From Marsupella aquatica (Eukaryota > Marchantiophyta), in contig OZ316891.1 in assembly GCA_973895155.1 (NCBI GenBank), forward strand, positions 11,780,001-11,844,000: 64,000 bases of DNA, in the 5' to 3' direction. Below are positions 37,196-48,365 of this stretch, piece after piece. Position 1 is the first letter of the stretch. Each line of letters begins with the position of its first letter. Position numbers and translations under genes: made by a program. Under the pieces are notes generated by a model. The model was not told the origin of the DNA. It searched no databases and saw only the letters and a list, made by a program, of their open reading frames with translations.

Positions 37196-38770
37196 CTTAA
37201 CTAATACGTGAAGGACGTGCGAATGCTCGAAGGGTAGTTTTTATTAATTTTGAACTAATAATTATAATTATTACCGGTAATAAGGGAACTTTTAATAGTA
37301 AAATGGAAATAACAAGGGGTAAACAGGAAAATGGCCCGATCGCAGGGGGTCCACTTCTTTTACACGGAGTGAGGGCCCAAGGCTCCCACACAAAGTTGCA
37401 CTTGCTCCCTAACATGACCGTCGTTCAACGGCCCTCATTGTCCACACTCCGATAAGTAACCCAAAGGATCGAGGCCTTCCAAGACTAGCATCCTAACTCA
37501 AGCACAACAGACATTGCTAAGTAGGTCAGTGAATATATAGAACCTCCTTGGCCTGCATGGCCTTGCCATAAGCCGGAGCCAAACCCGACACCCACCGATT
37601 GTCCAGAATGGCCCCTCTTTGGGTGCAACCAGTGCTCCCCCTCGTTCCAAGCCTATTTTTCACTAGCTGACCGCCCTGCCAGGACCCAGGCTTGTCCTAA
37701 AACATCGAGACCAGAATGACCCCAACTCTAGCAACCAACTCACGATTTTCACTCAACTGGTAGCCTAGGGGCCAAGTGCACTTGGAATTCAACCTCCATG
37801 CCTACTTGGCCTTGCCTCCCCATTCAATGCAAGCTCTGATGGGAAATTGAACGTTGCTTGGCTGCTATTTTGACAAGATTTGGCAAGGGGGTGAGATAGC
37901 CCCAACAAACCCCAAGAATCCAGGATACCCCAGACCCAACTAAGCTCAGGAAAATGTATTCCTCCTCAAGATCTTTCCAATGCAACCAAAAAGCCCCCCA
38001 ACGGACTTCTCGTGAAGAAGTTATTTTTGTTTTTGTTTGACATCTCCACTTGTAGTCGCGACCGCCATGGCTCACAACTTGGGCTCGCCCTTGGCCACCA
38101 GGGAGACACCACTCCCCTCATATATGCTACTAGAGACCTGCCACCCCTGGACCTATTTTGGTCCCCAGATTTTGGCCCCCCACTTGGACCCCAACCCGCA
38201 TGGATGGGCACGCATCTAACTTGCTATGTCCATAACTTTCTAGCTAGACGTACATAGGTGGAGTGCCTTAGCCCGTTGTGATTGGGCCAACCCAGTGCTC
38301 ATGCCTAGGCCCTCAAAACTTGTCATCACTTGGGTGTCCCGGGCGACCGCACTTGGGCTACGTTGTATCTCATGTGCCAAGCATGTGTTGTGCATGAAGT
38401 AAACTTCGTTAGTCTTGGGCCCAAGAGGAGCTTTCACTCAAACCCTCAGAACTAAAACTCCATTTGGGGGCTTGTCCAAGGGTCCGGATGGTCCACCTTG
38501 AGACCGGCCCCTTCCCATGACCCAACCAGCCCCAATCTAGTCTAGGTCCTTAGTGTGCGTGACCAGCTTAGCGCCTTGCCTTCGCTATTGCAACGCCTTG
38601 TTGCCCACTAGTCACCCCATATGTAGTCCTCACAGGATGACCGTTCCGTGACTTGGACCATAGAGGAGCTCGGCGTCAAAGTCAACGACGTCGGAGCTAA
38701 ATGTTAAGGTAGTCGAGTTCCACGACTGGGGGCCTCTATTTAGTGAGACCCCCAAGCTATCACTGGTACT
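37196..38770. other. GC-richer block, probably an old non-coding element
   Basis: Base composition rises compared with both flanks, with many CCC and GGCC words, and no recognisable protein. The right end (38724-38757) has GGGGGCCTCTATTTAGTGAG followed by ACCCCC, a near copy of the sequence at 28108-28140. I suspect a non-autonomous LTR-type element but cannot define its ends. Confidence 0.35.
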
Positions 38771-39129
38771 GCCCGGGGCACATACCCACCCATAGGCATG
38801 CCTAGACTCCATATATACATGGCTGCTAGTGTTTACCATCTTTGGAACAATCCAGAAAAGCAATCACAAGGTGGCCAGCAAATATCCTCCCTTGCTGGAT
38901 TTGTAACAACACTACTCCATACCCCTTATTGTAGATTTTCCTTGTGGTGTTTTTCTTTAATTAGTACTAATCAATGGGACCCTTCCTAGACAAGCTCTTT
39001 TAGGGTGACACAAAGCCCTTGAACCTTAAAATCAAAATCCTGAAATCAAGCAAGTCTATAGTCCATTATTCTGTCAACATCAACTCTTCTCAGATTTTTC
39101 TTTTAAAGAATTTAAATAGACAAGTAAAC

Positions 39130-39560
39130 CCGGTCCATTCTTGAACGTGTGCATAAAATATGTTGCACAAAATATGTTTTGCGAAAAAGACATCATTGCA
39201 CAAAAGATGTTCTTGCATAAAAGACGACATTACGCAAAAGTATGTGCAAAATGTCATTGGGTAAAAGATATTGTTGCACAAAAGGTGCAAAAGAGTGAAT
39301 TAATGATGACTTTGTGCAAAAGATGTTGTACACAGAGTAATCAATGATTTCATGTAAAAGATTTATAGGTGTTGCATACAAGATTTGGTCGAGTAAAGAC
39401 ATAATTATTACACAATTTATACAAGATTCGGTTGAGTATGACATTGTTTCACAATTTATATAAGATTTGGTTTTGTAATGGTACTCAATTTGATAGGTGT
39501 TGCAATAAGGATTTCATTGCATGAAAGATGTAGTTTAGTAAGTAATTATAAATTTGCACA
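39130..39560. repeat. Degenerate minisatellite rich in TTGCACAAAAGA
   Basis: Variants of TTGCACAAAAGATGT repeat at irregular 20-30-bp spacing, changing to TACAAGATTTGGTTGAGTA-like units near 39.4 kb. The rare frames across it are repeat translations. Confidence 0.6.
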
Positions 39561-41300
39561 AAAGAGATTACAATGTATAATTAAAGTGAAACTCCATCAT
39601 TCTATTTATTAAATATGAATTTTCTTTTGTTCACTTTCAGGCCCCTAAATGTTTACTTTGTTAGGGGAAAACTTAACAGATTAATGTTTTATAAAGATTT
39701 ATAATTTTAATTTTTAGTTAAATTCATTTTTTAATAGAATCATATAATTATTGCCCTTCAAGGCTTTGGCATCTTTGAATTTGGCAGCTTTTATAGAACA
39801 AGATGTCCGAGAAAATGAGAAGTGTGACCTCACACGGAGAAGCATGTTTTTAAATTTTTTTGGCAAATTTTGGCAAAAATGATGATTTTTGTACCTAAAA
39901 AACACAATTTTGCCCATATTTCAGTTTTGTATTGCAATTGGGTTGTGGTGCAGCCTAGCTTTGAGAAATGGGAGAGACAACAATTATACAATCCTGAAAT
40001 ATTGTGTAGTTGAGTTCCTCCTGGACCCTTGTTCCCCCATGTCAAAACAGATAAAATTATCACTTCCAAAAAACCAAAGAAGATAGAAACTTTTTCAACA
40101 ATCTTCCCAGAACCTCAAAACACTGCATCTTCCCATACCTGTAAAACTAGGCAACCAAATTGACCAACATCCAAATCCTAATTTTGGAAAAATGCCTTTG
40201 ATAAATTACATCACAGGTGCCCAAGATTTACTGCACAGTTTGACACAGTTTACATCATGTTAATTAAAACAATATACTCACACACTACGAACCTATCCCT
40301 GGCATGGCCCAAACATTAGATTGCATCGGAAGCAAATTGGCAAGCAGCTCCCCAAACAAGAAATGAATCTCAAAGGTGATACTGGTATTGCAAAAATCCA
40401 ATGTCATCAAATAAGACCGCTGAGTGAATTATCCATCAGATTTCAGAAGCAAAACCTAACATTGAATCCAAAATGCTATACATATATCATTTGTAGGAGC
40501 TCTACTTCAAAAATCTCATTTTTGAAATGACCGTCCTATTTTGTTGTCTAGTGAATCCTACACCAGTACGTAGAAATTGACCATGCGGCCAGACTTCCAA
40601 ACAAGTATAAATAGCTAGGGCGGCGCAAGAAAACTTCTGCTAGTCATTTTGTTTCCAATTTTGTTTGCAACTGTAGTTCAGACTTGCTCAATGGTCATGC
40701 GTCTTGTATTTCACTTGTTGAATGCAAAACTCCATTGACTACCTCTATAATGTCTTAGTCAGAATTTGAGGTGACGGATAGTTACACCGAGTCATCTCCT
40801 ATATAACATAGGTGTTTGATGTTTGCCAATTGCTTCTACGCTCCTAGTAGGACACAATTGAGAGGTTAAAAACTACAGTTTATTGTGCCCATCGTCATCT
40901 TCAAAATGAGTTCAAACATCAATAATTTTGCACTTTTATTCATTAAGTTACAAATCACCATATTAATTAAAACTGGAATTTCTCTAGTCCAGAAGTTGAC
41001 CTTCAAATTTCTTATTTTACCCCCAAAAGTTCTATAACTTGTTCCCCAAAAGCATACATTTTAGTGGCCCAATATACACTTTTTGAGGTCTAAAATTACA
41101 ATCCTAATGCCCAAATTATTAATTAAATAATTCAGTTATCAATTATTAATACTTATTAATTAAAAGACAATAAAGTGCTCTTATTATATACAATATAAAC
41201 AATGAAAAATAGAATAAGACAATATAATAAATTCAAATGACCCATGATAACCAAGTTACACAAACACGAAAGGTACACCGGTGATGTATTATAAAAGTAA
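39561..41300. other. AT-rich sequence left of element A
   Basis: No gene was recognised. Sequence becomes very AT-rich from about 40900. The left boundary of element A is not visible as a clean terminal repeat. Confidence 0.4.
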
Positions 41301-41602
41301 AAAACCTATTTTTATAGGGTCAATACCACGTCTGCCCCAATGCAGGCTCTAGATGGTTTTGACCGGTTGTTGAATGTATATCAATTACTATGTAAAAATC
41401 TATGTCAAGATTATCTCGACCCAAATGTAGGGTCCACATAATTTTGACCCGTTGTTGAATCTATATCTCTAGCTATTCCCTTTGTATAGGGTCGAGACCC
41501 AAATAACCTTTTTCTGAGAACATATCTACAAGTAAAAGAGGATCAACAGCATCTAGCCTCAAATGGATAGTACGCATAGCTTCACTCTTTTTTTGAGTAA
41601 GA

Positions 41603-41774
41603 ATATGTATATCTACAACTCACATCATAACTGTTCAATGTAGGGTCGAGATAATCTAGACCCAAATCTCATGCTCCTCCACCCTGCAATATGTATATCT
41701 ACAACTCACATCGTAACTGTTCAATGTAGGGTCGAGATAATCTAGACCCAAATCTCATGCTCCTCCACCCCGCA
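41603..41774. repeat. 86-bp tandem duplication at the 3' end of the HAD-fold gene
   Basis: Two near-identical units start at 41603 and 41689. Each contains CTACAACTCACATC, the palindrome variant with arm GGGTCGAGAT, and CTCATGCTCCTCCACCC. The second copy encodes the last codons of the minus-strand gene, and its stop TAG is part of the palindrome. Confidence 0.92.
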
Positions 41775-42794
41775 GAATTCATTTGAGCAAGTAAATCTAG
41801 ACCCTGAGGGGTCATATTTCATATCGCGATTGCAGAAATTGAGAGGCTTTCTATTCCAGAACTTTGTGGGGAGGTCTCTACACCTCAGGACTTCCGAAAC
41901 AAATCCCCGATGATTGTCTCTGTAGCGTCCTGTGTACTGATATCCAATTAATGTCTTTGCAAGGTCGTTGATCGCCTCCTCCATCAATTCCTCCATTGGT
42001 GGTAATTGTTGCACTTCATTCTTGACATCCCAAGGAATTTTGTCCGCTGTGACATCCAAGACTGTATGGATAACCGAATGAACCCATACCATACTACCCC
42101 ACCGCTCCGTCAACAATGCATAAATGGCAGCTTGTTGATCTCTGTCCGCTAAAACATTTATCATAGACCACTTTGGATGATTGATAAAAAGGTAGTGCTG
42201 AAGATTGAAGGCATGATACAATTTCCTGAGCAAAGGCCACAGTATTTTTGGAAAGAATGTATCATCCGTGGAGTGAAGCGAAAATGAGGAAGGAAACAAC
42301 CCACAATTCTCTGGATTTGCAAATGCCTTCATTGGAGTGTCATCAAGAAGGAGTGTATTAGTTTCGTCGTATAATCCACCATAATGTTTCCAAACAACCC
42401 TCAAATCCTTCAAATGAATATTTGCCTTCCCATCGGTAATGTCAGGCCTCTGGATTCCAGTATCGAATATATCTTCTTGTGTGAGAATAAACTTGAATTG
42501 CTCTCGCTCTTCTTGACTGAAGATCAAATGAATCATTTCATCCGTCCTGGGTTTCCTTGCACAAGTCCAAATGGCAACATCAAATAACGAAAAAGCTGCG
42601 ATTAAGAACTCGTGAAGATGGGGTCGCTCAACATACATAAAGTTAAACCCTCCACGTCTCCCCCAGTGGACACCCTTGACACTTGTCGCACTATGGCGCG
42701 GTCCGGAACTTGGCATTTTGACAGAATCCCAACACATTTTGTTGAGGTCAAGAATCAATAGCTTCCGTCTGATTGGACCGTGAAGTGGAGGCAA
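41742..42794 (-). CDS. NIF/FCP1-like HAD phosphatase-fold protein carried by element A
   Basis: One open exon codes 350 aa; an upstream exon is possible because CTGCAG|GACCC precedes it. HAD motif I is LLILDLNKM with nucleophile Asp16, but the usual second Asp (DxDx) is Asn18. Motif II is IWTCAR (Thr77). A candidate motif III Lys lies near 129 (HLKDL). Motif IV is LLLDDTPMKA (Asp151-Asp152). NPENCGLFP then matches plant NLI-interacting-factor-like proteins. This family dephosphorylates Ser/Thr, for example on the polymerase II tail. The Asp-to-Asn change would weaken or abolish catalysis. The C-terminal 170 residues are unfamiliar and end in a Cys-containing block (CSNEFCGVEEHE). It lies downstream of the ParB-like/methyltransferase gene on the same strand and is the only main frame of element A with no break that I found. 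Confidence 0.7.
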   Translation of the reverse strand: MPPLHGPIRRKLLILDLNKMCWDSVKMPSSGPRHSATSVKGVHWGRRGGFNFMYVERPHLHEFLIAAFSLFDVAIWTCARKPRTDEMIHLIFSQEEREQFKFILTQEDIFDTGIQRPDITDGKANIHLKDLRVVWKHYGGLYDETNTLLLDDTPMKAFANPENCGLFPSSFSLHSTDDTFFPKILWPLLRKLYHAFNLQHYLFINHPKWSMINVLADRDQQAAIYALLTERWGSMVWVHSVIHTVLDVTADKIPWDVKNEVQQLPPMEELMEEAINDLAKTLIGYQYTGRYRDNHRGFVSEVLRCRDLPTKFWNRKPLNFCNRDMKYDPSGSRFTCSNEFCGVEEHEIWV

Positions 42795-43186
42795 GGGTCC
42801 TGCAAAGAAGGAACACCAATGTTAGAATTGTAGGAGATAAAATAGAGGAATGCTTGAGATGATCTCAAGCATCATAAGTGAATGAACAACAGTCAACATC
42901 ATACCTATTGTTGGTTGAAGGTCAGTAGTTGAAGAAATCTCAGGACATCTTCAGAGATTATTGTCGACGCACTCCACAACTGGTAAGGGCCCGCCTATTT
43001 TTGTGAAGGTAGACATAATAATTTAGACGGCTGAATTTCATGACTGTTCAAACTAACTTGGGTTTCAACCTCACGTGCTGAAAGACCCAAATTCATCTAG
43101 AAAGTTATCTCCTAGTTGGTTTTGGATGTCCAAATTTATCCCTCCGGGAAAGGTCTCAACAAGAGCTGGCTCAGACCAAACTGGCA
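42795..43186. other. Short gap between two minus-strand genes of element A
   Basis: Contains one perfect palindrome at 42851-42871 (arm TGCTTGAGAT) and no recognisable coding sequence. Confidence 0.6.
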
Positions 43187-46100
43187 CTAATTTGAACTTA
43201 AATCCTTCCTATACTTTCTAGATCGAATAATCTTCTCAGACTGCTCTGTACTGACTTGTTGACCTTTTGACGATCCATTAGTCCAGACATAATGAGTAGC
43301 ACTTGCTTTGAGTGATTTGTAACCAGTTCTACCAATTTCAGTTTCCGATTTCCTAACAAAAGGGAGAATTACAGGGCTTCCAGTAGAAGAATTTGTGAAA
43401 ACAAGCTTATTCTCTGAAGCGCAAAACATTTGGTCCAAGGGAGAGGACGATGCATCTGCCTCGTCCTGAGGGGGAGTATGGCAGCGACTAGCTTTCTTAG
43501 TAGAGAGAATCTCATCCAGTTGAGGAGGGCTTGGAATTGGTTGGCTAACTACATCCTGCAAGGTGGATTCCCAGCCAACATCCAAGGTTGAAGACTGTTG
43601 TTCACGTTGTGCGTCTCCAAGGCCACCCGATGAAGGAACACCTGGAAGGTCGAGATCATCTCGAGCATCATTTCCAAATTCAGGCAGTATTTCACCCTCC
43701 TCTTCCATGTAGCTTGGGATTTTTGGGCCCTCCGTTTTGTGATGCTCTAAATTCTCCGCAAATACTTCCTCAAAAACACTGGTTTCCACCGGAGCTATGT
43801 CTGAGGCCGCCTCTTCTATAAGAATGAGGGGACCGGCAGTAATTTCCTGAGATGCTAACAACTCTTTGGGTGGCACATATAAAACCTGCTTGTTGTCATG
43901 GAGGAGCTGAGCAAAGGCTTCTGTGAATTCCATCTCTTGAGCTGTGTTCGAATACACAAAACAATCCCGACCAAGAATGACACAAGCTTTCAATGTCTGT
44001 CCTCCATAGAAGAAATCCAACACTGTGTGACCTGGGCAGGAGAAATAATCAACAAGACGCTTTGTCATTTGCAAAGGCTTTGCTCTCGGATTTACAAAGC
44101 CACCCCGCCGACCGACCATCTCATAAGATGGGGCCATCTTCTCCAAAACTTTGACATCACCAGTAGATTCATCGAGCTTATCTTTCCCCTTTGATTGGTC
44201 TTTGTTGTTCCCAGTAGGGGCCTTCAAAGGCAAGACTGTGAAGTCTTTGTCCCACTTCTCACTGTAGTTCCAAAACGCATAAAAGTCATCAAAGAAAATT
44301 TGGGACCAGTCTGGTTCCTCTTCACAACAAATTCCCCCAAAGATGATTGAGTCTCGGGCTCCAATGAGAAAATCTCCCTCCTCCTTGGGCAGCTGATCAT
44401 GGTAGTAGCTCCCGTACTCCAGCTTTGTGTGGACTTTCTTCTCACGACGAATATTTTCAAAGGCACTCTGAATCTGGCCTATCAATGGGCCTTGACGGAC
44501 AAAAAAGATTACCAAGATCTCCGTGAGTCGAGTTTGCCATCTGCAAACAATACTCCAGCAAGACAAAAAAATTGGCATCTGTCCATTGCCATTGTCGAAG
44601 ATGACCAAAATCAACAATGGAAAGTGGGCACGTCCTTTGCACCGAGTCAACAATCTCAGGCTTCATTGTCCTCATCAAATTATCGCTAAAAAATGTGCGA
44701 TAAGGAGTATCCTCCATTGAAGGCATCCCGCCAAATACCTTGCAATATATCTGCACAAGCCTAACAATGAGACTTTGCGGAAATGGGTTTTTTGGCCTAT
44801 TCTTTTTAGGAGGTTGGAAATCCAAACCTCTCCAGCAAGTTGTCTAAGTTTGGGCAACTCACCACGATCCATAAATGCAGGCAAATATTGAGTTAGCTCA
44901 AACCAAGTGAGTGAATTGGCAAACCCATCCGGATACTTCAAGACGAAGTACTCCACAATTTTTGCCCTCAGCTTGGTCATGACTTTGAAAGTATGAGCCA
45001 TATCACTCATTGATTGAACATCAGATTTGTTGGCTGGGTCTTTCTTCAATAAAACCTTCTGATGTTAAACGGCACTAAAAACTTTCAGAATGTCGTCACT
45101 ACTCAGGTCTCCTTCAAAGCATCTAAACAATGCCGGCGTAATTATTTTTGTTGTCTGGGATTTCCCGTTTATTTTTGAACCTAACTCCCCTAGACCATCT
45201 GGAAGAAGTCCCTTGACCCAATTGATGCACATTTGTCTCCAAGTCAGACTGGAAGAGGTTCTCTTCCAAAAAAAGCAACCAAAAAATATTCATCATATCG
45301 GATTTTCCAGTCGTTATTTTGGCCAAGGCCATAAAATCCTGATCCAAACAGTACAAAGAAAATCTGAGGCTCGAGACGATCTCGAGGTAGAATTAAGGAA
45401 CTATGTTGAAATTTATCGGAGAATACATGAAGATAAATCAAATATATAAACTTGACCTTGAGGCTCGAGAAAATCTCGAGCTAGAAGTGGATTTGAGTTC
45501 GAATATACCTGGAACTTTTGATGATCCGTTAGTCTATTGGACCCAATCACGGGTCTCTCCGGACGGCCACACTCGTCAAACTGTCGATTGGCATGGACCA
45601 TAGTATCAAGAAAATAGGACTCATACTCCATGGCCTTATTAACAGCATTTGCCCTTTGTGAGTGTTGAGCAAGTATTGTTCTTGGAGTTTTGTCCGAAAG
45701 AATTTGTGACTTTCAATATTGCAGACTCTTCGCAACCTCCTTCAACTTTGCATCGCTCTTAGCCCAACTTATGATCCAAACAGCTGCCTTTGCCGAGTGT
45801 TGTCCACTAATTGCAAGGAACTGCACCTTCTTATTCTTAACACCCCACTCAAACTCTTTTTGATCCTCAGGAGTATTCTCATAATGGAGCAACTGCGAAC
45901 TCTCTCTTGAATATGGAATTAAATCCGCCACAACTGGTACCATTCCAGGGTTTCTAACCATGGATTTCGCGACCTCCATGGCATGGTCTTTATTGAACAT
46001 CCTATATACCAATACTATAGAAGGCGAATCTATACTAGTGACAGGAATGTCAAAAGTTTCATTCATGCCAAATGTGTAATACTCCTCAATCTCCTTAAGA

Positions 46101-47115
46101 ACTTCGGCTCCTTCTTTAACGCTCTTTTCTCCCGGAGCATCTCCTGGAGTGCCATCATCATCGGTATGTGCAATCACACCCGAGGAAGATGCCGGAATGA
46201 GATCTATCTTGGGCGGTACGGAATTTTTTGGTGGATGAGCCTTCTTCCCTTTGCTTTCGGGTTTGTCAACCCTCTTCCTCTTTTGAGACACCTTTGCTTC
46301 CTTTTTGTCCAAACCAGAGGTCTTGTCTCCTGCAGCTACGGATTTCACTTTACCTGTCTGTCTCCGATGAGACAACACCCACTTTTTACAAGCATCCTCG
46401 TCAAATTCTCCGGCTCCAAACACAAAATCAGGGGATATGGATTCAAACTCCCCCAATTTTGATTCCAACATTAGTCTCAAAACCTTCCACGTGAAAGGAG
46501 TCATGAATGCATCATCACGATCAAACCCATACTTTCGACAATAAAGGAATCCAAAAATTATGTCGGCTCCAGATATAGGACTATCTTCAAGCAAATTACT
46601 TGTAGTAAAACCCTCGGGGAAGAACCCCATTGATATCACGCTCAGTTGTTTCCTCGCTGCACGTTCAATGTTAAGATCGCAAGAGTAGTTTTGGGCGTGA
46701 AGTCTAATTAAAGCCCACTTTCCTGTCTCATGGTTCTCCACCGTCAAAACCATGTCCTTACCGTTACTCATCACAATAGAAACAACAGGCCCTAGTAGGC
46801 TACACACCAGAGGATCGACTGATGGAGACCTCGTCTTCACACAAATAATAGTTCCTTCCATGTCTTCAGTTTCAGCAAGCTCAATGGCCCAACAGAATCC
46901 AAATTGACCTTGTCCAGGGCAGGAAACCTCAATTGCATGTTCATCTTCGACTACCAAATTAGGCGATCCCAATTTTGCACCTGGTATAGCCAAAATGGTG
47001 CAATTGTCATAAACATGTACCACAAAACCAAGAAACAAATAGGAAGCTCGAGATGATCTTGATCTTCCTTCATTATTAGGACAGCTGAGTCGACAGTTTT
47101 ATGCACTGTAGTCTG
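43187..47115 (-). pseudogene. Element A gene: N-terminal domain, ParB-like domain, degenerate DNA methyltransferase; broken
   Basis: The first block (down to 45713, about 441 residues) has an N-terminal domain (LLGPVVSIVMSNGKD), a Lys-rich linker (KKEAKVSQKRKRVDKPESKG) and a ParB/Srx-like domain ending FLAISGQHSAKAAVW. An in-frame TGA at 45713 is followed in the same frame by ILAQHSQRANAVNKAME and LDTMVHANRQF, the expected continuation. More blocks at 45.6-45.1 kb lead into a methyltransferase region (45049-43187). There the catalytic DPPY position reads IVDFGHL, and the SAM loop before LGRD reads LDFFYGGQTLKAC. The reading frame shifts near 44830 and 44530. A long acidic tail follows. The gene aligns in order with the element B gene. 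Start and some introns are unresolved. DNA binding or nucleotide binding is inferred from the ParB fold; methyl transfer looks lost. Confidence 0.7.
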
Positions 47116-48040
47116 ACATGTTCCAATGCCACATCTCATCCGGGGAATTTAAAAAGAGATTTCAACCCCAAGAAATCTAAAAAGAGAACACAACAGTCAG
47201 GAACTACAAGAGGCTCGAGATGATCTCGAGCCACCATCTGTTTAAAAGAAAAATACAAGGGCTTGAGATGATCTCGATCCTCAGATATATCAGTTGAGGT
47301 TTTATTCCATTGCATATCATAAATCAGTCAAAAATAATCCAATGTCACCTATTCGACCACATTCAAAACCCTCTAACTCAGTGGTTTGTCATCTTCACAA
47401 ACGAGTTGGAGGACTAAGAAAGTGGTCCAAAAGGCAATGTTGGATCACATTGGATAGGATATTAGTAATTGAAGTAGACGACATGGAGTCCTTCCAACTG
47501 GAAGAAATCGGTCAAGGAATATGAATGAACATAATGGAAGATGGTGATGAATATATTTGGCTCAAGACGATCTTGAGCCTAACATCTCAAATGAGTGATC
47601 CGAATATCATATTCAACAATGAACATCATATTCAATCAATGATTAAAATCCACTTTCTCCACTGACTTCTCATACCCACAAACCCGTTTGGATGTCAATA
47701 ATCAGAACGAGTTGGAGGGTAGAGAAGTCCCTGGAGGAAGGAAAATTTAGATATTTTGGATATGATGTTCACTTTTGAATTATAAGAGCTTGAAGAAATC
47801 TGACTAGGTAACATGCAGGAAATGCATATTGGCTCGAGATGATCTCGAGCCTCATGCCACTTACATCAAATGCAAAATCAATTGATATCACAAACTTTTG
47901 AAGCAAAGTAATGTAGAAAACATCAATGGGCTTGAGATGATCTCAAGCCTCAACTGCATCCAAGGAATCCAGAAACAAGTGGACCAATTGAAGCTCGAGA
48001 TGATCTCGAGTTAAACCTGAACAATGAACAAAGATGATGA
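47116..48040 (-). other. Upstream region of the element A main gene, packed with palindromes
   Basis: Six of the element A palindromes lie here. The segments between them resemble one another: AACGAGTTGGAGG with flanks occurs near 47400 and near 47708. This looks like a subterminal-repeat or intron region rather than coding sequence. Confidence 0.5.
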
Positions 48041-48163
48041 ATTATGTTTAATGGTGCGATGGATCTGATGTGCTGAGTCTAGATGGGTCTGAAGCTCATC
48101 CCCAACGGTTGCAAGGTTGTACTCAGCGAAGTCCTCCTTGGAGAAATCTACAACAGTCGACAT
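48040..48163 (-). CDS. Possible small first exon of the element A minus-strand gene
   Basis: A frame starting at ATG 48163 encodes MSTVVDFSKEDFAEYNLATV then GDELQTHLDSAHQIHR and has protein-like composition. It lies upstream of the ParB-like gene on the same strand, just downstream of the CT-rich divergent region. I could not find a unique splice join to the 47.1-kb block, so this is tentative. Confidence 0.35.
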
Positions 48164-48204
48164 GGTTGGTGAAGAGAGGAACGTACTACGGGCTGAGAAC
48201 TTAA

Positions 48205-48365
48205 AAACAAATCTCGAGCCTAAACAAAAAATCTTGACCCTATCAAATCTTGAGCCTAAACACAAAATCTTGACCCTATAAAATCTCGAGGAAAAAAAAT
48301 AATCTTGACCCTCTAATATCTCAAGGCTAATACAAGGATCTCGAGGCAAGAGCGCAAAAAATCTA
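48205..48365. repeat. Array of half-palindromes, element A
   Basis: Five or more direct repeats of AAATCTCGAGCCTAAACA or AAATCTTGACCCTAT follow one another. Each contains one arm of the element A palindrome (ATCTCGAG/ATCTTGAG) without its partner. The array sits immediately upstream of the putative minus-strand start, where promoter-proximal binding sites would be expected. Confidence 0.8.

Noticed and set aside
37196-38770. Coding potential in the GC-richer block
   Set aside because: Short frames exist on both strands with no family-like motif; composition alone does not support a gene.
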